From NCBI RefSeq assembly GCF_000695685.1, contig NZ_JFFR01000027.1:496001-560000 (forward strand): a DNA stretch of 64,000 bases, in the 5' to 3' direction. The DNA comes from Vibrio fortis (GTDB taxonomy: Bacteria; Pseudomonadota; Gammaproteobacteria; Enterobacterales; Vibrionaceae). This document shows, piece by piece, positions 17,362 through 25,732 of the stretch (the stretch's first letter is position 1; each line of letters begins with the position of its first letter). The translations under genes were made by a program, and so were the position numbers. Under the pieces are notes generated by a model. The model saw nothing but the letters and a program-made list of their open reading frames with translations, was not told the DNA's origin and made no database searches.

Positions 17362-17988
17362 ATGTTCAAGCCTTTTACCCAATTATTTGTTGCTCTTATC
17401 GCCGCAGTAACCCTAGCTGGTTGTAGTGAAAGCAATGAGCCGCAAGCCGGCGTTCAATACGAAGTGCTTCCTGTTGCGCTAACCGAATACGATCTATCTC
17501 CAGTGACAGAAATCTTTTCGCTTAACTGTGGCCACTGCCGCACTATGGAGAGCGCGATTCCTGAAATCGAATCACTGACTAATCAAAAGATTGGTAAGGT
17601 ACATGTTACCTTTAATGAAAGCGCTCAAATCAGCGCAATGATCTTTTACACTGCCGTTATGCAGTTGAATGACACGCCAGACCATGCCTTCATGGAAGAC
17701 CTATTTGCCGCTGTACAGATGGGTGGCGACGCAACACCAGAAGCTCGCCAGCAAGCTCTGGAAACGGCGTTTACTTCTCGCGGTTTAGTAAGCCCATACC
17801 AACTAGAAAAAGAGCAGCAAGTTGCACTGTTTGAGTACGTGCAAAAAGCCGAAGAGATCTCTGTAAAAGGTCAGATCAACTCAGTACCGACCTTCATCGT
17901 TAACGGTAAATACCAAGTACTGACTGCAGGTCATCAAGATCTAGAAGGTATCGGTAAAACCATCAACTTCCTTTTGACTCAGCCTTAA
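17362..17988 (+). CDS. DsbA-like thiol:disulfide oxidoreductase lipoprotein
   Basis: A 208-residue periplasmic thioredoxin-fold protein with a lipobox (L-A-G-C, Cys21) and a C-G-H-C active site (Cys56-Cys59), a helical insertion and the cis-proline loop S-V-P-T-F (around residue 174). DsbA proteins usually have C-P-H-C; Gly in place of Pro, as in protein disulfide isomerase, should shift the redox potential to a less oxidising value. It is followed after 45 bases by an anchored FKBP isomerase, suggesting a small envelope-folding unit. Confidence 0.85.
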   Translation: MFKPFTQLFVALIAAVTLAGCSESNEPQAGVQYEVLPVALTEYDLSPVTEIFSLNCGHCRTMESAIPEIESLTNQKIGKVHVTFNESAQISAMIFYTAVMQLNDTPDHAFMEDLFAAVQMGGDATPEARQQALETAFTSRGLVSPYQLEKEQQVALFEYVQKAEEISVKGQINSVPTFIVNGKYQVLTAGHQDLEGIGKTINFLLTQP

Positions 17989-18033
17989 TGGTTGATTTTC
18001 AATAACAGAATATTTTTATAAATAGGTTTCAAT

Positions 18034-18507
18034 ATGTCTAAATTTGTCATTCCAATTATTGTATTCATCATGGCTGGTTTCATGATTTACCGTACTTGGA
18101 CTAACCACAAAGCTGGTTCTGAGAACTTCGAACAAGGCCAACAATTCCTTATCGAAAATGGTAAAAAAGCGGGCGTTGTAACGACAGAGAGCGGCCTGCA
18201 GTACCTAGTACTTGAAGAAGGTACTGGTACAGAACACCCAACGAAGAACAGCCAAGTTACGGTTCATTACCACGGCACTCTGATCGACGGTACGGTTTTC
18301 GATAGCTCAGTAGAGCGCGGTGAGCCGATCACATTTGCACTTAAGCAAGTAATCAAAGGCTGGCAGGAAGGTCTAACTTATATGGTTGAGGGTCAAAAAG
18401 TTCGCCTTTTTATTCCTAGCACGCTTGGCTACGGCAAAGGCGGTACAGGTCCAATCCCACCTTCAGCAACTCTGATCTTCGACGTAGAGCTACTATCAAT
18501 CAAGTAA
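18034..18507 (+). CDS. Membrane-anchored FKBP-type peptidyl-prolyl isomerase
   Basis: A 157-residue protein with one N-terminal membrane segment (residues 4-22) and a C-terminal FKBP domain (about 50-157). Recognisable motifs are V-H-Y-H-G-T-L-I-D-G-T-V-F-D-S-S, V-I-K-G-W-Q-E-G-L and I-P-P-S-A-T-L-I-F-D-V-E-L. It should catalyse proline isomerisation in the periplasm. It probably forms a unit with the DsbA-like gene upstream and has its own terminator. Confidence 0.9.
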   Translation: MSKFVIPIIVFIMAGFMIYRTWTNHKAGSENFEQGQQFLIENGKKAGVVTTESGLQYLVLEEGTGTEHPTKNSQVTVHYHGTLIDGTVFDSSVERGEPITFALKQVIKGWQEGLTYMVEGQKVRLFIPSTLGYGKGGTGPIPPSATLIFDVELLSIK

Positions 18508-18527
18508 CCTGCTAACGAAACAGTGAC

Positions 18528-18557
18528 AGCCCTGCCGAATGACGCAGGGCTTTTTTA
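18528..18557 (+). terminator. Terminator after the FKBP gene
   Basis: AGCCCTGC / GCAGGGCT stem followed by six T, 20 bases after the FKBP stop. Confidence 0.88.
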
Positions 18558-18642
18558 TGCCAGTCAGCAATCAACCTTCATCCCGAGTTTTGTAGTCAGT
18601 CTCTAATCCAATCATAGATAGAGTCAGCCAAAAATAACCAAC

Positions 18643-18657
18643 TAGACGACTGGTCTA
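18643..18657. promoter_or_regulatory. NemR-like operator, copy 1
   Basis: TAGAC-GACTG-GTCTA, an inverted repeat located 21 bases before the TetR gene start. It is identical to the copy before the oxidoreductase gene at 19357. It fits the NemR-box pattern TAG-x-C...G-x-CTA, so the regulator probably represses itself. Confidence 0.75.
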
Positions 18658-18677
18658 ATTTTATTTATAGTATCGCC

Positions 18678-19265
18678 ATGAATCAGAAAACAAACGACAC
18701 ACGCCTACACATTTTAGATGTCGGCTACGAGCTTATCGTCAATCAGGGTTTTACGGCTGTGGGGTTATCTCAACTGCTTAAGGCTGCTGATGTACCAAAA
18801 GGCTCCTTTTATCACTACTTCAAATCAAAAGAAGCTTTTGGTGAGGCCTTGATTGAACACTACTTCGATAGTTACTTAACAAGAATTGAGTCTATCTTGG
18901 TACACGGAGAAGGTGATCATGCGGAGCGGCTGTTGGATTACCTCTCTCGCTGGCGTGATACTCAAAACGGTGTCTGCAACGCTCACAAATGTTTGGTTGT
19001 GAAGCTCTCTGCAGAGGTATCTGATCTTTCTGATTCAATGCGACTCGCTTTGCAAAAAGGTGCTGACAGTGTGGTTCAGCAAATGGCCACGTGTTTAGAA
19101 AATGGGGTTAAAGAAGACTCTATCGCCTCATTAAACCACCAGCAAGTTGCAAAGAATCTATACTCGCTCTGGTTAGGTGCGAGCCTTTTAAGCAAGTTGA
19201 GTCAAAGTCCAGACACTTTAGACAGCGCTTTTGACGAGACAAAACGTATCATCGCGCTAGCTTAG
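18678..19265 (+). CDS. TetR-family repressor, NemR-like
   Basis: A 195-residue TetR protein: N-terminal helix-turn-helix (L-S-Q-L-L-K-A-A-D-V-P-K-G-S-F-Y-H-Y-F, residues about 34-54) and an all-alpha ligand domain. A Cys pair in G-V-C-N-A-H-K-C (about 97-104) sits where NemR/AcuR-type regulators carry the cysteine that senses electrophiles or oxidised chlorine. Identical operators precede this gene and the next operon, so it likely autoregulates and represses the oxidoreductase-GST genes. Confidence 0.85.
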   Translation: MNQKTNDTRLHILDVGYELIVNQGFTAVGLSQLLKAADVPKGSFYHYFKSKEAFGEALIEHYFDSYLTRIESILVHGEGDHAERLLDYLSRWRDTQNGVCNAHKCLVVKLSAEVSDLSDSMRLALQKGADSVVQQMATCLENGVKEDSIASLNHQQVAKNLYSLWLGASLLSKLSQSPDTLDSAFDETKRIIALA

Positions 19266-19296
19266 TCACTCAAATGACACGAACATAACAACGATT

Positions 19297-19345
19297 TTCC
19301 CGCCTACGTATTTTAACGTCTACGTATAAAGAGGCGGGATTTTTA
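19297..19345 (+). terminator. Terminator after the TetR gene
   Basis: CCCGCC / GGCGGG with an inner TACGTA/TACGTA pairing, then ATTTTTA. It separates the regulator from the operator and promoter of the next operon. Confidence 0.75.
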
Positions 19346-19356
19346 GAAATCAAAAC

Positions 19357-19371
19357 TAGACGACTGGTCTA
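19357..19371. promoter_or_regulatory. NemR-like operator, copy 2
   Basis: Exact second copy of the 15-base TAGAC-GACTG-GTCTA operator, 30 bases before the oxidoreductase ATG. The flanks match the first copy for only a few more bases. Confidence 0.75.
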
Positions 19372-19401
19372 ATACATAACAGCGATCATTAAGGATATCC
19401 A

Positions 19402-20430
19402 ATGACTGATAACAACAGAAGAATCGTGCTCGCCTCTCGCCCTGTTGGCGCACCTACACAAGACAACTTTCGACTAGAAACCACCGCGGTGCCAAGCATT
19501 CAAGATGGCGAGGTTCTACTGCGTTCTATCTACCTATCACTTGATCCGTACATGCGTGGTCGAATGAATGACGCAAAATCCTATGCAGAACCGGTAGCGA
19601 TTGATGAAGTGATGGTTGGCGCAACAGTCTGCCAAGTAGAACAGTCACAGCATTCAGATTATCAAGTTGGCGAATGGGTATTGGCATATACCGGTTGGCA
19701 AGATTACGGCGTTTCGAACGGTGAAGGCTTAGTAAAGCTGGGCATGGATCCGAGCCATCCTTCTTTCGCCCTCGGCATCATGGGTATGCCAGGTTTCACC
19801 GCTTACATGGGCTTGCTCGATATCGGTCAGCCAAAAGAAGGCGACACTCTTGTGGTAGCGGCGGCTACAGGGCCTGTAGGTGCAACCGTGGGTCAGATTG
19901 GTAAGCTTAAAGGCTGCCGAGTTATTGGTGTTGCTGGTGGGGAAGAAAAGTGTCGCCATGCTAAAGAAGTACTTGGTTTTGATGAATGTATCGACCACAA
20001 AGCAGAAGACTTTGCAGAACAGCTAGCCGCAGCGTGCGACAAAGGTATTGATGTCTACTTCGAAAATGTGGGCGGAAAAGTCTTCGATGCGGTTATGCCA
20101 TTGCTAAACACAGGTGCGCGCATACCTGTTTGTGGCCTGATCTCTCAATACAACGCAACATCACTACCAGATGGCCCAGATCGCATGTCGGCACTGATGG
20201 GAATGCTGTTAGTGAAGCGCGTTAAGATGCAAGGTTTCATTATTTTTGATGACTACGCACATCGTTACAACGAGTTCGCAACTCAAATGGCAGAATGGCT
20301 AGCACAAGGCAAAATTCAATATAAAGAACAAGTGGTTGAAGGATTTGAGAATACGCCTCAAGCCTTTATGGGACTTCTAAAAGGTGAGAACTTCGGCAAA
20401 CTCGTCATCAAAACTAATCAAGCAAAGTAG
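19402..20430 (+). CDS. NADP-dependent medium-chain reductase (CurA/leukotriene-B4 dehydrogenase type)
   Basis: A 342-residue zinc-free medium-chain dehydrogenase. It has the substrate-side motif S-L-D-P-Y-M-R-G-R-M (about 48-57), and the NADP-binding A-A-T-G-P-V-G-A-T-V-G-Q and F-E-N-V-G-G-K-V-F-D-A segments of the YncB/CurA/LTB4DH group, which reduce alpha,beta-unsaturated carbonyls. Grouped with a GST and a NemR-like repressor, it looks like part of an electrophile-detoxification operon. The exact substrate is unknown. Confidence 0.88.
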   Translation: MTDNNRRIVLASRPVGAPTQDNFRLETTAVPSIQDGEVLLRSIYLSLDPYMRGRMNDAKSYAEPVAIDEVMVGATVCQVEQSQHSDYQVGEWVLAYTGWQDYGVSNGEGLVKLGMDPSHPSFALGIMGMPGFTAYMGLLDIGQPKEGDTLVVAAATGPVGATVGQIGKLKGCRVIGVAGGEEKCRHAKEVLGFDECIDHKAEDFAEQLAAACDKGIDVYFENVGGKVFDAVMPLLNTGARIPVCGLISQYNATSLPDGPDRMSALMGMLLVKRVKMQGFIIFDDYAHRYNEFATQMAEWLAQGKIQYKEQVVEGFENTPQAFMGLLKGENFGKLVIKTNQAK

Positions 20431-20439
20431 GCAATAACT

Positions 20440-21057
20440 ATGATCACTCTACACCACCTAAATAAATCTCGCTCAAAGCGAATCATCTGGTTACTTGAAG
20501 AGCTGGGCGTTGATTACCAGATCAAGCCATACTTGCGTGACTCCGTGTCGTTTCTAGCGCCACCTGAATTAAAATCTGTTCACCCTCTCGGCAAATCGCC
20601 TGTAATCGAAGATCAAGGAATGATCATTACTGAGTCGGGCGCCATTACGGATTACCTCATTGAAACATACGGTAATGGTCGTTTTGCACCACAAAGAGGG
20701 ACTAAAGAGCACCTCGAATACAATCAGTGGCTTCATTTTGCTGAAAGCTCAGGCATTCTGCCGCTTCTGCTTAAGATCTTTGTAGCAAAAGACGGCTGTG
20801 AAACCAACTTCTTGGCACAATATGCTGAAGACGAAAACAGTAAGATCATGGCTTACTTAGAGCAATCGCTTGAAGGAAAGAGCTACCTTGTGGGAGAGAC
20901 TCTTACAGGTGCAGACTTTATGATGTCATTTATTGTCGAAGCAATGGAAAACTTTGGTGCATCACACGCCTACCCTAACCTTGTCGCTTACACCGAGCGC
21001 CTTAAGTCTCATCCAAGTTTCCAAAAAGCGGATGAGATCGAGCAAAAACACGGCTAG
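20440..21057 (+). CDS. Glutathione S-transferase
   Basis: A 205-residue GST with the thioredoxin-like N-terminal domain (L-N-K-S-R-S-K-R-I-I-W-L-L-E-E-L; the catalytic Ser is likely in the N-K-S-R-S segment), the glutathione-binding G-K-S-P-V-I and E-S-G-A-I motifs (about 48-69), and an alpha-helical C-terminal domain. It starts 9 bases after the reductase stop, so it belongs to the same operon and should conjugate or reduce the same kinds of electrophile. Confidence 0.9.
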   Translation: MITLHHLNKSRSKRIIWLLEELGVDYQIKPYLRDSVSFLAPPELKSVHPLGKSPVIEDQGMIITESGAITDYLIETYGNGRFAPQRGTKEHLEYNQWLHFAESSGILPLLLKIFVAKDGCETNFLAQYAEDENSKIMAYLEQSLEGKSYLVGETLTGADFMMSFIVEAMENFGASHAYPNLVAYTERLKSHPSFQKADEIEQKHG

Positions 21058-21071
21058 TTAACCACTACCTC

Positions 21072-21106
21072 GAAGCCAAAGTACGTTTTAGTGCTGCTTT
21101 GGCTTC
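21072..21106 (+). terminator. Hairpin after the GST gene
   Basis: GAAGCCAAAG / CTTTGGCTTC, ten perfect pairs around a 15-base loop, 15 bases after the GST stop. The following T run is poor, so it may be a weak terminator or an mRNA-end stabiliser. Confidence 0.5.
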
Positions 21107-21166
21107 TCATTTGACTTCATTTCGTCAACAATACCGAGCTCTATCGTTCGTCAAAGAGTTCATCCC

Positions 21167-22855
21167 ATGCCACAGCGTCTTTTGCACTTCACGCCACTAC
21201 CTACAGATTCAGCTGACCATCACGCACTACCAGATCGTTTTACGTTCCCGTATTACTACACGCCTAATAAAACGTGTGAGCTGGCGATGCTCGATTTGCA
21301 ATCACGTCTACAAGTAGCTGGCGTTGACACAGACTCTTTTGGTCAGCTCTATGCTGTATTGCTTACACAAGACACAGCTACAGGTGAACTTGGCTATTTG
21401 GCGGCGCATGGAGGGTTAGCACTTGATGAAAGCCTTGTTGTCTCACTGTCTTCAATTGAATTTGTGCCTTCTGCTTTTGAGAAAACCCAATACGAACTAG
21501 AGTGCCGTAGTTTAATCGACCAAGTTACAGAGCAAGCTAAACAGATCGAGACTTTCGAACAACGCCATAACCTTGCTGAGCTAAATGCCAAACTCGAATC
21601 ATCTAAAGAACAAGCTGCAACGGAAATTGCCAACTCCCAAAAGCAAATGGCAGCGAACAAAGCACAACGCGATGCTCTTCGTGCTAATTATGAAGCGTCT
21701 ATACAGTCAAGCTCAGACAACTCTGAGAACACTGTTGGAAACAGCGGCCTTCTCAAGCAGTTAGGTGCGGCAAGTAGCCAAGAGAAGCGTGACCTCAAGG
21801 CTTTGAGAATTCAATGGAAACAAGCGATCGCTGAGCTGCAATCAAACATAGATTCCATCGACACCACTTTGCGCGATCAACGCCAGCAACATTCTGAACT
21901 TTCGGCGCAACTAGAAGAACAGCGCTTGTCGCATTATCACTTTCTCAATGCGAGCAATCAGACCAAATCATTGTTAGAGCTTTTGAACGGTAAAGAGGCT
22001 CTACAGGGTTCTGGCGATTGCTGCCTACCAAAGCTTCTGAATTTCGCGTTTAAACACAGCCTAAAACCACTTGCTCTTGCTGAATTCTGGTGGGGTCGCC
22101 CACCGCATCAAGAAATACGTCAGCATGGCAATTTATACCCAGTTTGTCAGAGCCGAAGTTTCGAAATTCTGGAGCATCAACTTGAAGGCATTGAGTTAGA
22201 AGATAATCCTCTAATCGTGAACCCAGCAGTTGGTAAGCAGTTCGATATTGTTTATGAAGACAACGAGATTGTTGTAGTAAACAAGCCCGCTGAGTTCCTG
22301 TCTGTTCCAGGGAAATTTATCGAGGACTCAGTCTACTCTCGGATTAAAACGCGATACCCAGATGCAACGGGACCACTCATCATACATCGACTAGATATGT
22401 CGACTTCGGGTTTATTGATCCTTGCGCTCACAGCGGAATCAAACCGTCATATCCAAAAGCAATTTATTGAGCGGAATGTCGAGAAGCGGTATACCGCCTT
22501 ACTTGATGGGGACATCAAAGGTGAAGGTGGTGATATCAACCTGCCATTACGGGGCGATATCACCGACCGCCCAAGACAGTTGGTTTGTCATCAATACGGG
22601 AAAAAAGCGGAAACCCATTGGCAGGTGGTACGTAGAAGTGACGGCAAGACCAAGGTTCACCTCTACCCTAAAACAGGGCGAACGCATCAACTTCGTGTTC
22701 ATTGTGCTCACCCTGATGGTCTAGGCACTCCAATTACGGGCGATGACCTGTACGGCTATAAACGCGACCGCCTCCATTTACATGCGGGCTACTTGAAACT
22801 AGTGCATCCAACAACTGGGGAGTGGGTCGAATTTGAAGTACCCAGCGAGTTCTAA
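21167..22855 (+). CDS. RluA-family pseudouridine synthase with long N-terminal extension
   Basis: A 562-residue protein. The C-terminal part (about 345-560) is an RluA-type RNA pseudouridine synthase with the catalytic motif H-R-L-D-x-x-T-S-G (Asp410 as nucleophile), G-R-T-H-Q-L-R-V-H and a conserved leading V-V-N-K-P segment. The first 340 residues are not typical: residues about 115-265 are rich in Glu/Gln/Lys with heptad-like spacing, a predicted coiled coil. E. coli RluA has about 219 residues. The target could be 23S rRNA/tRNA, as for RluA, but the extension suggests a different binding partner. Confidence 0.85.
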   Translation: MPQRLLHFTPLPTDSADHHALPDRFTFPYYYTPNKTCELAMLDLQSRLQVAGVDTDSFGQLYAVLLTQDTATGELGYLAAHGGLALDESLVVSLSSIEFVPSAFEKTQYELECRSLIDQVTEQAKQIETFEQRHNLAELNAKLESSKEQAATEIANSQKQMAANKAQRDALRANYEASIQSSSDNSENTVGNSGLLKQLGAASSQEKRDLKALRIQWKQAIAELQSNIDSIDTTLRDQRQQHSELSAQLEEQRLSHYHFLNASNQTKSLLELLNGKEALQGSGDCCLPKLLNFAFKHSLKPLALAEFWWGRPPHQEIRQHGNLYPVCQSRSFEILEHQLEGIELEDNPLIVNPAVGKQFDIVYEDNEIVVVNKPAEFLSVPGKFIEDSVYSRIKTRYPDATGPLIIHRLDMSTSGLLILALTAESNRHIQKQFIERNVEKRYTALLDGDIKGEGGDINLPLRGDITDRPRQLVCHQYGKKAETHWQVVRRSDGKTKVHLYPKTGRTHQLRVHCAHPDGLGTPITGDDLYGYKRDRLHLHAGYLKLVHPTTGEWVEFEVPSEF

Positions 22856-22888
22856 CAAGCTAAGAGGCTCGTCTTATTGACTCTGCTC

Positions 22889-23254
22889 CTAATGAAACAG
22901 CGCAATCAATGGATAAGCAACATAACTTGATAACGAAAGCGTCACCATGGCAGGTATCCCAGCCTGCCATGAGTCAAAGCGTAAATGAAAGAATATCGCG
23001 CCGATTGACACTACAGCCAGTAATAACGCCCCCAAAGACACAACTAACTCAGGTACCCATCCAACCAAGCCCAATAACAGAGACATCGCGCCAGTAAGCT
23101 CTAAACACCCTACTACAAACATGATTTGTCTGTTTAACCCATAGTTCTTAAAAAACGCCAACTGAGTTTCAAATACCTTTTTCTGCCACCCTAACGTCTT
23201 AATTGAACTCGCCAACATAAAAAACACGATCAATACAATACTCACTACGTTCAT
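22889..23254 (-). CDS. DoxX-family membrane protein
   Basis: A 121-residue protein with four hydrophobic helices of the DoxX/DoxD-like family (F-M-L-A-S-S-I-K-T-L-G-W near the first helix, G-C-L-E-L-T-G-A in the third). The ATG at 23254 has AAGGTGGG just upstream, better than the ATG at 23275. It is divergent from a LysR regulator, which is its likely controller. Function is unclear; family members are tied to redox or thiosulfate metabolism. Confidence 0.75.
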   Translation of the reverse strand: MNVVSIVLIVFFMLASSIKTLGWQKKVFETQLAFFKNYGLNRQIMFVVGCLELTGAMSLLLGLVGWVPELVVSLGALLLAVVSIGAIFFHLRFDSWQAGIPAMVTLSLSSYVAYPLIALFH

Positions 23255-23371
23255 GATACTACCCACCTTGTTCATTTCTGTTTTCTAAAACACTGACGGC
23301 ATTTGAGCATTCTTAACCAACTAGTTAAATGCTAATATTTAGATAGTTAAGATTCCCAAATGGAATGCAAA

Positions 23372-24271
23372 ATGGATAAAATTGACTGTATTAAGGCGTT
23401 TGTGGTTACCGCTCGACTCAACAGCTTTACGTTGGCATCCGAAGAGCTCGACACCACGCAAAGTGCTGTGAGCAAAAAAATTGCGTGGCTAGAGAACAAC
23501 TTAAAGCTCACCCTTTTTCAGCGTAACAGCCGAAAGATCTCATTAACCCCGGCTGGACGAGACTATCAACAATACTGTTTGCGACTATTAGACGAGATGA
23601 GCAGTTTCGAAGCTAAGTTGACTCGGGAGGCTCAATCCGTTGAGGGAGAAATCAAAATCTCAGCCCCCTCGGCCTTCTCAAACCAAGTCCTCACTCACGC
23701 ACTCAAGGCGTTTATGGTTCAACACCCAAAGATCAGGATTAATCTGAGTGTCAGCGATAGCTTCGTTAATTTAAATGATCACACGATTGATCTTGCGATT
23801 AGAGCCTCTCAGCTCAGTGACTCAAACTTAAAAGCAAAGCTGTTATTTAAAAATCATGTTCATTATTACGCTTCGCCAGATTATGTGGAGCGCCTTGGTT
23901 TGCCTGAGACACCAGCTGATTTGATTAACCATCAATGCCTTACATATTCGCTGATGAAGCCATCCAGCGACTGGAGCTTCAAAGACTCGAAAGGAACCGA
24001 AACAAAAATTCGAGTTAATGAAAGCTTCTCGACTGACAGTCCAGAAACGTTACTGAATATGAGTAGGCTTGGCCTGGGCATCTGTGCCTTGCCAAGTTGG
24101 ATGGGAAAAGAGTGGGTACAGCAGGGTCAATTGATCGAAGTGTTACAGCCATGGAGCCATCAAAAGCTCCCTATGTATCTGCTCTATCACCCCAGTGACT
24201 ACCTTCCTGTTCGCTTGCGCGCCTTGATCAATTTCCTTTCAGACTACTTCGCAGAATATGCTATCGACTAA
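23372..24271 (+). CDS. LysR-family transcriptional regulator
   Basis: A 299-residue LTTR with the N-terminal winged helix (F-V-V-T-A-R-L-N-S-F-T-L-A-S-E-E-L-D-T-T with S-A-V-S-K-K-I-A-W-L-E-N) and a periplasmic-binding-type effector domain. It resembles the AaeR/CrgA-like subgroup that usually controls a divergent neighbour, here the DoxX gene. I use the second ATG (23372), since GGA precedes it and homologues start M-D-x-I. The ATG at 23360 is an alternative. Confidence 0.85.
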   Translation: MDKIDCIKAFVVTARLNSFTLASEELDTTQSAVSKKIAWLENNLKLTLFQRNSRKISLTPAGRDYQQYCLRLLDEMSSFEAKLTREAQSVEGEIKISAPSAFSNQVLTHALKAFMVQHPKIRINLSVSDSFVNLNDHTIDLAIRASQLSDSNLKAKLLFKNHVHYYASPDYVERLGLPETPADLINHQCLTYSLMKPSSDWSFKDSKGTETKIRVNESFSTDSPETLLNMSRLGLGICALPSWMGKEWVQQGQLIEVLQPWSHQKLPMYLLYHPSDYLPVRLRALINFLSDYFAEYAID

Positions 24272-24283
24272 GAGTTGATGCAG

Positions 24284-24331
24284 TAAAAAATGGGCCTTTT
24301 ACACTCTGATGTAGAGTACAAAAGGTCCATT
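24284..24331 (-). terminator. dacA terminator (long hairpin)
   Basis: Two 18-base arms, AATGGGCC-TTTT-ACACTC and GAGTACAAAAGGTCCATT, pair with few mismatches around a 7-base loop. On the minus strand a TTTTTT run follows. It lies between convergent LysR and dacA genes. Confidence 0.75.
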
Positions 24332-24400
24332 CGTCATCAAGTATCAGCTAATTGCCCAACTTCGCATAGCAGCACATGCAGGATAATGCGAAGTCAAAGC

Positions 24401-25567
24401 TTAAAACAAGTTAGTAAAGAACAGCTTAATATGGTCAAGAATTCGCTTGAAGAAGCTACCCTCTTGCACAGACTCTAACGCGACCAATGGTTGAGTCTTA
24501 ATATCTTCGCCATCAACGGTGTAGTGAACCACACCCAAGGTTTGGCCTTTTTCGATAGGTGCTTTCAGATCAGAAGTCAGTTCAACCGACGCTGATAGCT
24601 TTTTGCCATCAGCTTTTGGTAGCGTGATGTAAGTATCTTGGTCGACACCTAGCTTAAGTGTGTCTTGCTCGCCAAACCATAGCTTCTCTTCAGAGATCAA
24701 ATCTCCGCTTTGATGTGGGTTCAGTGTATCGAAGAATCTAAAACCGTAGCTCAGCAACTGTTTGCTATCCGATTCACGACCTTTAATGCTACTTGACCCC
24801 ATTACTACGGCAATCAGGCGCATCTCACCTTGTGTTGCAGAACTCGCCAAGCTGTAGCCCGCGCCAGAGGTATAGCCCGTTTTCATACCATCAACATTCA
24901 TGCTTCTATCGCGCAGCAAACCATTACGGTTATGCTGAGTGATACCGTTATAGCTGAACGAGCGCTCGCTGTATAAACCGTAAACATCTGGTAGATCGCG
25001 AATAATGGCACGACCTAACAACGCAATATCGTAAGGTGTCGAATAAAGGTCCTCGGCATCGAGTCCATGAGCATTTGCGAAGTGCGTGTTTTCTAGGTTA
25101 AGAGACGCCGCCCATGAGTTCATCAGGTCGACAAAGGCACCTTCAGAGCCAGCCACATGTTCAGCAATAGCCACACTAGCATCATTGCCCGATTGGATGA
25201 TCAAGCCTCGGTAGAGATCCATCATATCGACATTGGTATTGACTTCGATGAACATCTTGGAGGAGTCTGGGAAGTTCTTGGCCCATGCGTTTTCGCTGAT
25301 TCTAACTTTATCATCCGCTGAGATGTTACCGCGCTTCATCTCTTGACCAGCGACGTAGCTGGTCATCAACTTGGTTAAGCTCGCAGGATTCAATTTCGTA
25401 TGCGCATTACTTTCAACCAAGACTTCACCTGAGTTGAAATCCATTAAGACATAGCCTTTTGCGCCTAGGCTAGGAGGAGAAGGAACAATCGTTGGTGCTG
25501 CCATTACAGCATTACTCGCAGCCAATAAACCAACAAGGGAAAGTGAATATTTAGCGAACAATTTCAT
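24401..25567 (-). CDS. dacA: D-alanyl-D-alanine carboxypeptidase (PBP5/6 type)
   Basis: A 388-residue serine D,D-carboxypeptidase. The signal peptide is cleaved after A-M-A-like V-M-A-A (about 23). Motifs are S-x-x-K at Ser63-Lys66, S-G-N at 126-128 and K-T-G at 229-231, in normal order and spacing. A PBP5_C domain follows, ending in an amphipathic helix (F-F-K-R-I-L-D-H-I-K-L-F-F) for inner-membrane anchoring. It trims the terminal D-Ala from peptidoglycan pentapeptides. Single gene. Confidence 0.94.
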   Translation of the reverse strand: MKLFAKYSLSLVGLLAASNAVMAAPTIVPSPPSLGAKGYVLMDFNSGEVLVESNAHTKLNPASLTKLMTSYVAGQEMKRGNISADDKVRISENAWAKNFPDSSKMFIEVNTNVDMMDLYRGLIIQSGNDASVAIAEHVAGSEGAFVDLMNSWAASLNLENTHFANAHGLDAEDLYSTPYDIALLGRAIIRDLPDVYGLYSERSFSYNGITQHNRNGLLRDRSMNVDGMKTGYTSGAGYSLASSATQGEMRLIAVVMGSSSIKGRESDSKQLLSYGFRFFDTLNPHQSGDLISEEKLWFGEQDTLKLGVDQDTYITLPKADGKKLSASVELTSDLKAPIEKGQTLGVVHYTVDGEDIKTQPLVALESVQEGSFFKRILDHIKLFFTNLF

Positions 25568-25732
25568 TTGATCAAACCTGAATTAACGTTTTGTTCAGTA
25601 TAGCTAAATACTGAGAAAAGACGCCGAAACTTTACGTTGCTTTACTCAAATGAACCTTTAGTTACAAATTTCAATTGATAGCTTGAATTATGTTCAAATA
25701 TTGAGTCAATATTATTGACCCAACTAATAACT

